Assembly: GCA_903897985.1 (NCBI GenBank)
Contig: CAIUDS010000317.1
Location: 1-7,749 of the forward strand
Length of the DNA stretch: 7,749 nucleotides
Direction: 5' to 3'
Source of the DNA: an uncultured delta proteobacterium
GTDB taxonomy: Bacteria; RBG-13-61-14; DRUE01
Shown: positions 6,171 through 7,749 of the stretch, piece after piece
How the letters are laid out: each line of letters starts with the position of its first letter
Numbering within the stretch: position 1 is the stretch's first letter
The notes under the pieces: model-generated
The model's database searches: none
What the model saw: the letters and a program-made list of their open reading frames with translations, nothing else
Told to the model about the DNA's origin: nothing
Program-made: the position numbers and the translations under genes

Positions 6171-7202
6171 TCAACCGCTCGCCTTTTGCGCCGCTTGAAG
6201 CATTTGCGCCCAGGGCGATTTTGAAAAATCCGCGAGCCAGTCCAATTTCCCGAAATGAAACCCGCAGGCCAGGCACTGGTAATGTTCCAGCCGGCTCACC
6301 CGGCCCTGCTTGATCCGCTCCAGCCGCTTTAGATTGAACCACCCGATCAAGCCGATCAATTTCCGATGGGCGTCCACAAACCGCGTGGTCGCCAGGTTTG
6401 CGACGCGGTCTTTTTCGATGGCGCGGGCATCCCTCCCCGCGATGCCCCCGAGCATGCAGCACAGGCAGAGCCATCCGCGCGAGTCCACATAATACTCGCT
6501 CATGGCCAAATGGGCGCAGGTGGGAAAGGCTTCCTCGAAAAAGATCCCGGCGCTGAACACCAGTCCGAGCTTGAGCAGGCTGAGCAGGCGCGAGGCCTCG
6601 GCCTGGACGGATTCCCATTGGTCGGGCGGCAGCGCCAGACCCAGGGCGAGGTTTTCCGGCGTGGGATATAGCTGGGACAGTTGCAGCTCGCCCGCGCCCA
6701 GCTTGCCCGCGAGCAGCGCCATGGGCTCGAGCGATTTGTAGTTTTGGGCGTTGATGGTGAACTTGATCACGAACGGGATGCCCCGGGACGAGACCGCGAG
6801 GATTCCCTTCATGGCCCGGGCAAAGCTGCCTTGGCCGCGGATTTTGTCGTGGGTCTTTGGGTCCGGCCCGTCCAGGCTGATGCAAATGCGTTCCAACTGC
6901 GGCTTGATCGCGGGCGAAGCGAGGAACCCGATGAATTTAGGGAGCAGGATGCCGTTGGTGACAAAAGAAATGCTGAAGCCCTGCTGGGCGGCGTGCTCGG
7001 CCAGCTCCTGAAAATGCGGATGGAGCAGCGGCTCGCCCCCGGTAAAGGAAACCCGTTTGATGCCGTAGTCCTTGAGCTCCTTGAGCACTTTCTTGAACAA
7101 CGCCGGCTTGAGCTCGGCCCGCAAGGTCTTGTCGCGCAGGCAATGCGTGCAACTCAAATTGCAGCGGCCGGTCAACTCGAAATTCACCCGCGCCGGGCTC
7201 AA
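6171..7202 (-). CDS. Radical SAM peptide-modification-type enzyme with Cys-rich C-terminus
   Basis: A radical SAM enzyme of 343 residues if it starts at TTG 7202. The [4Fe-4S]/SAM motif is Cys14-x3-Cys18-x2-Cys21 in GRCNLSCTHC, followed by the SAM-binding GGEPLLH (55-61), VTNG (81-84) and ISLDGP (108-113), all typical of the MoaA/PqqE/SPASM group. The C-terminus holds Cys229, Cys246, Cys248, Cys249, Cys310 and Cys313, a SPASM/twitch-like set for auxiliary clusters, as in peptide-modifying enzymes. The start choice rests on a GAGGG six bases upstream and on the TTGA overlap with the stop of the kinase gene. An alternative TTG at 7268 would add 22 residues of low-quality, shadow-like sequence. 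Flanked by an HprK-like kinase and a B2 protease, it probably acts on a ribosomal peptide. The reaction cannot be deduced. Confidence 0.87.
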   Translation of the reverse strand: MSPARVNFELTGRCNLSCTHCLRDKTLRAELKPALFKKVLKELKDYGIKRVSFTGGEPLLHPHFQELAEHAAQQGFSISFVTNGILLPKFIGFLASPAIKPQLERICISLDGPDPKTHDKIRGQGSFARAMKGILAVSSRGIPFVIKFTINAQNYKSLEPMALLAGKLGAGELQLSQLYPTPENLALGLALPPDQWESVQAEASRLLSLLKLGLVFSAGIFFEEAFPTCAHLAMSEYYVDSRGWLCLCCMLGGIAGRDARAIEKDRVANLATTRFVDAHRKLIGLIGWFNLKRLERIKQGRVSRLEHYQCLACGFHFGKLDWLADFSKSPWAQMLQAAQKASG

Positions 7203-7749
7203 GGTTTTCCCTCTTCCCTGCCCGCCTGCCCGAGCAGGTCTTCCAGGATGGCCGGCTCGTTGATCCAATCCTTGCCGTTCTCGAGGACCCAGGCCCGGGA
7301 CGCGCCGAGCAGGTCCCGCAACATCTTCAAATGCTCCTGCGCGAGCGCGGGGTCTATGAACACCAGGGGACTTTGAGTCAACAGCCGATGGAATCCTTCC
7401 ATTGCCGGCGCCGGCTTAAGCCGGCTGGAGCCGTTGGAAATTCTTTGCGGAAAAATGATCGTATAATCCCCCGGCGCCGACTCGGCCCTCGAGTTGGGAT
7501 AGACCCGGTCCAGCGCCACGATCCTTTTCCCTTTGCCATCCAGGCTCGGCGCGTCCTTGATCCGGGCCAGTTCCGGGAACCGGCTCATAACCTCTTCCGC
7601 GATATGGCTCAGCTTCTTGAACCCGATCACTTCAACCCGGCCCGAGGCCCGGGTCAAAAAGACGATGTCATCGCTCAGATACCGATAGCCCCGCGAGATC
7701 AGGTAAATGGCCAGGGTGGACTTGCCTTCGCCCCCGCCCGCGGGAAACA
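7199..7749 (-). CDS. HprK-like P-loop kinase, partial (N-terminus beyond the right edge)
   Basis: The last 182 codons of a gene that continues past the window edge. The first visible residues form a Walker A loop, AGGGEGKST (visible residues 3-11), followed by LAIYLISRGYRYLSDDIVFL with an Asp-Asp pair. This is the pattern of the HPr kinase/phosphorylase C-terminal domain and of HprK-related kinases. Only the part from the P-loop onward is visible, and the C-terminal half is not conserved enough for me to say more. HprK-like kinases are known in some lasso-peptide clusters, where they phosphorylate a serine of the precursor peptide. The gene ends in TGA 7201-7199, overlapping the TTG start of the radical SAM gene. 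Given these neighbours, a peptide-tailoring role is more likely than carbon catabolite control, though a housekeeping HprK is not strictly excluded. Confidence 0.8.
   Translation of the reverse strand, partial: FPAGGGEGKSTLAIYLISRGYRYLSDDIVFLTRASGRVEVIGFKKLSHIAEEVMSRFPELARIKDAPSLDGKGKRIVALDRVYPNSRAESAPGDYTIIFPQRISNGSSRLKPAPAMEGFHRLLTQSPLVFIDPALAQEHLKMLRDLLGASRAWVLENGKDWINEPAILEDLLGQAGREEGKP
7209..7213 (-). promoter_or_regulatory. Ribosome binding site of the radical SAM gene
   Basis: GAGGG (minus strand) lies six bases before TTG 7202-7200. The TTG shares bases with the TGA stop of the upstream kinase gene (TTGA), so this site decides the start and implies translational coupling. Confidence 0.55.

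Noticed and set aside
6112..6885. Second minus-strand frame within the radical SAM gene
   Set aside because: It is rich in Arg, Pro and Gly and lacks motifs, while the other frame holds the complete radical SAM motifs.
6681..7376. Plus-strand open frame across the radical SAM and kinase genes
   Set aside because: It is a shadow of two well-supported minus-strand genes.

Overview
The window looks like a piece of a moderately GC-rich bacterial genome, probably from an uncultivated lineage. The genes are compact, while the one long intergenic stretch (about 1-699) is AT-rich and holds several families of short degenerate repeats. No marker gene fixes the phylum. Class 1B PyrD/PyrK and this style of intergenic repeat would fit an Omnitrophota or PVC-like bacterium, but that is a guess.

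Positions 1-699 hold no convincing gene. They contain direct and inverted AT-rich repeats, a strong hairpin with a GAAA loop (214-242), a nested hairpin (262-297), 7-14 bp period repeats and GC-rich hairpins just before the first gene.

Positions 700-5646 are a tightly packed plus-strand set: rimI (broken by a one-base T insertion), a DUF1016/YhcG-type PD-(D/E)XK nuclease, pyrK, pyrD and a GT-C-type membrane glycosyltransferase. pyrK and pyrD overlap and encode the two subunits of NAD-dependent dihydroorotate dehydrogenase (pyrimidine synthesis). The nuclease gene contains two identical in-frame copies of a 31-bp palindromic sequence, the most unusual plus-strand feature.

Positions 5636-7749 are a convergent minus-strand operon that continues past the right edge: an HprK-like P-loop kinase (N-terminus missing), a radical SAM protein with a C-terminal cysteine-rich auxiliary region, and a lasso-peptide B2/McjB-type transglutaminase-fold protease. 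The combination suggests a RiPP (ribosomally made, modified peptide) pathway with leader cleavage, radical modification and possibly phosphorylation. The precursor peptide, the leader-binding RRE/PqqD-like protein and any cyclase are not visible and would lie to the right. The plus and minus gene sets end tail to tail with an 11-bp overlap.
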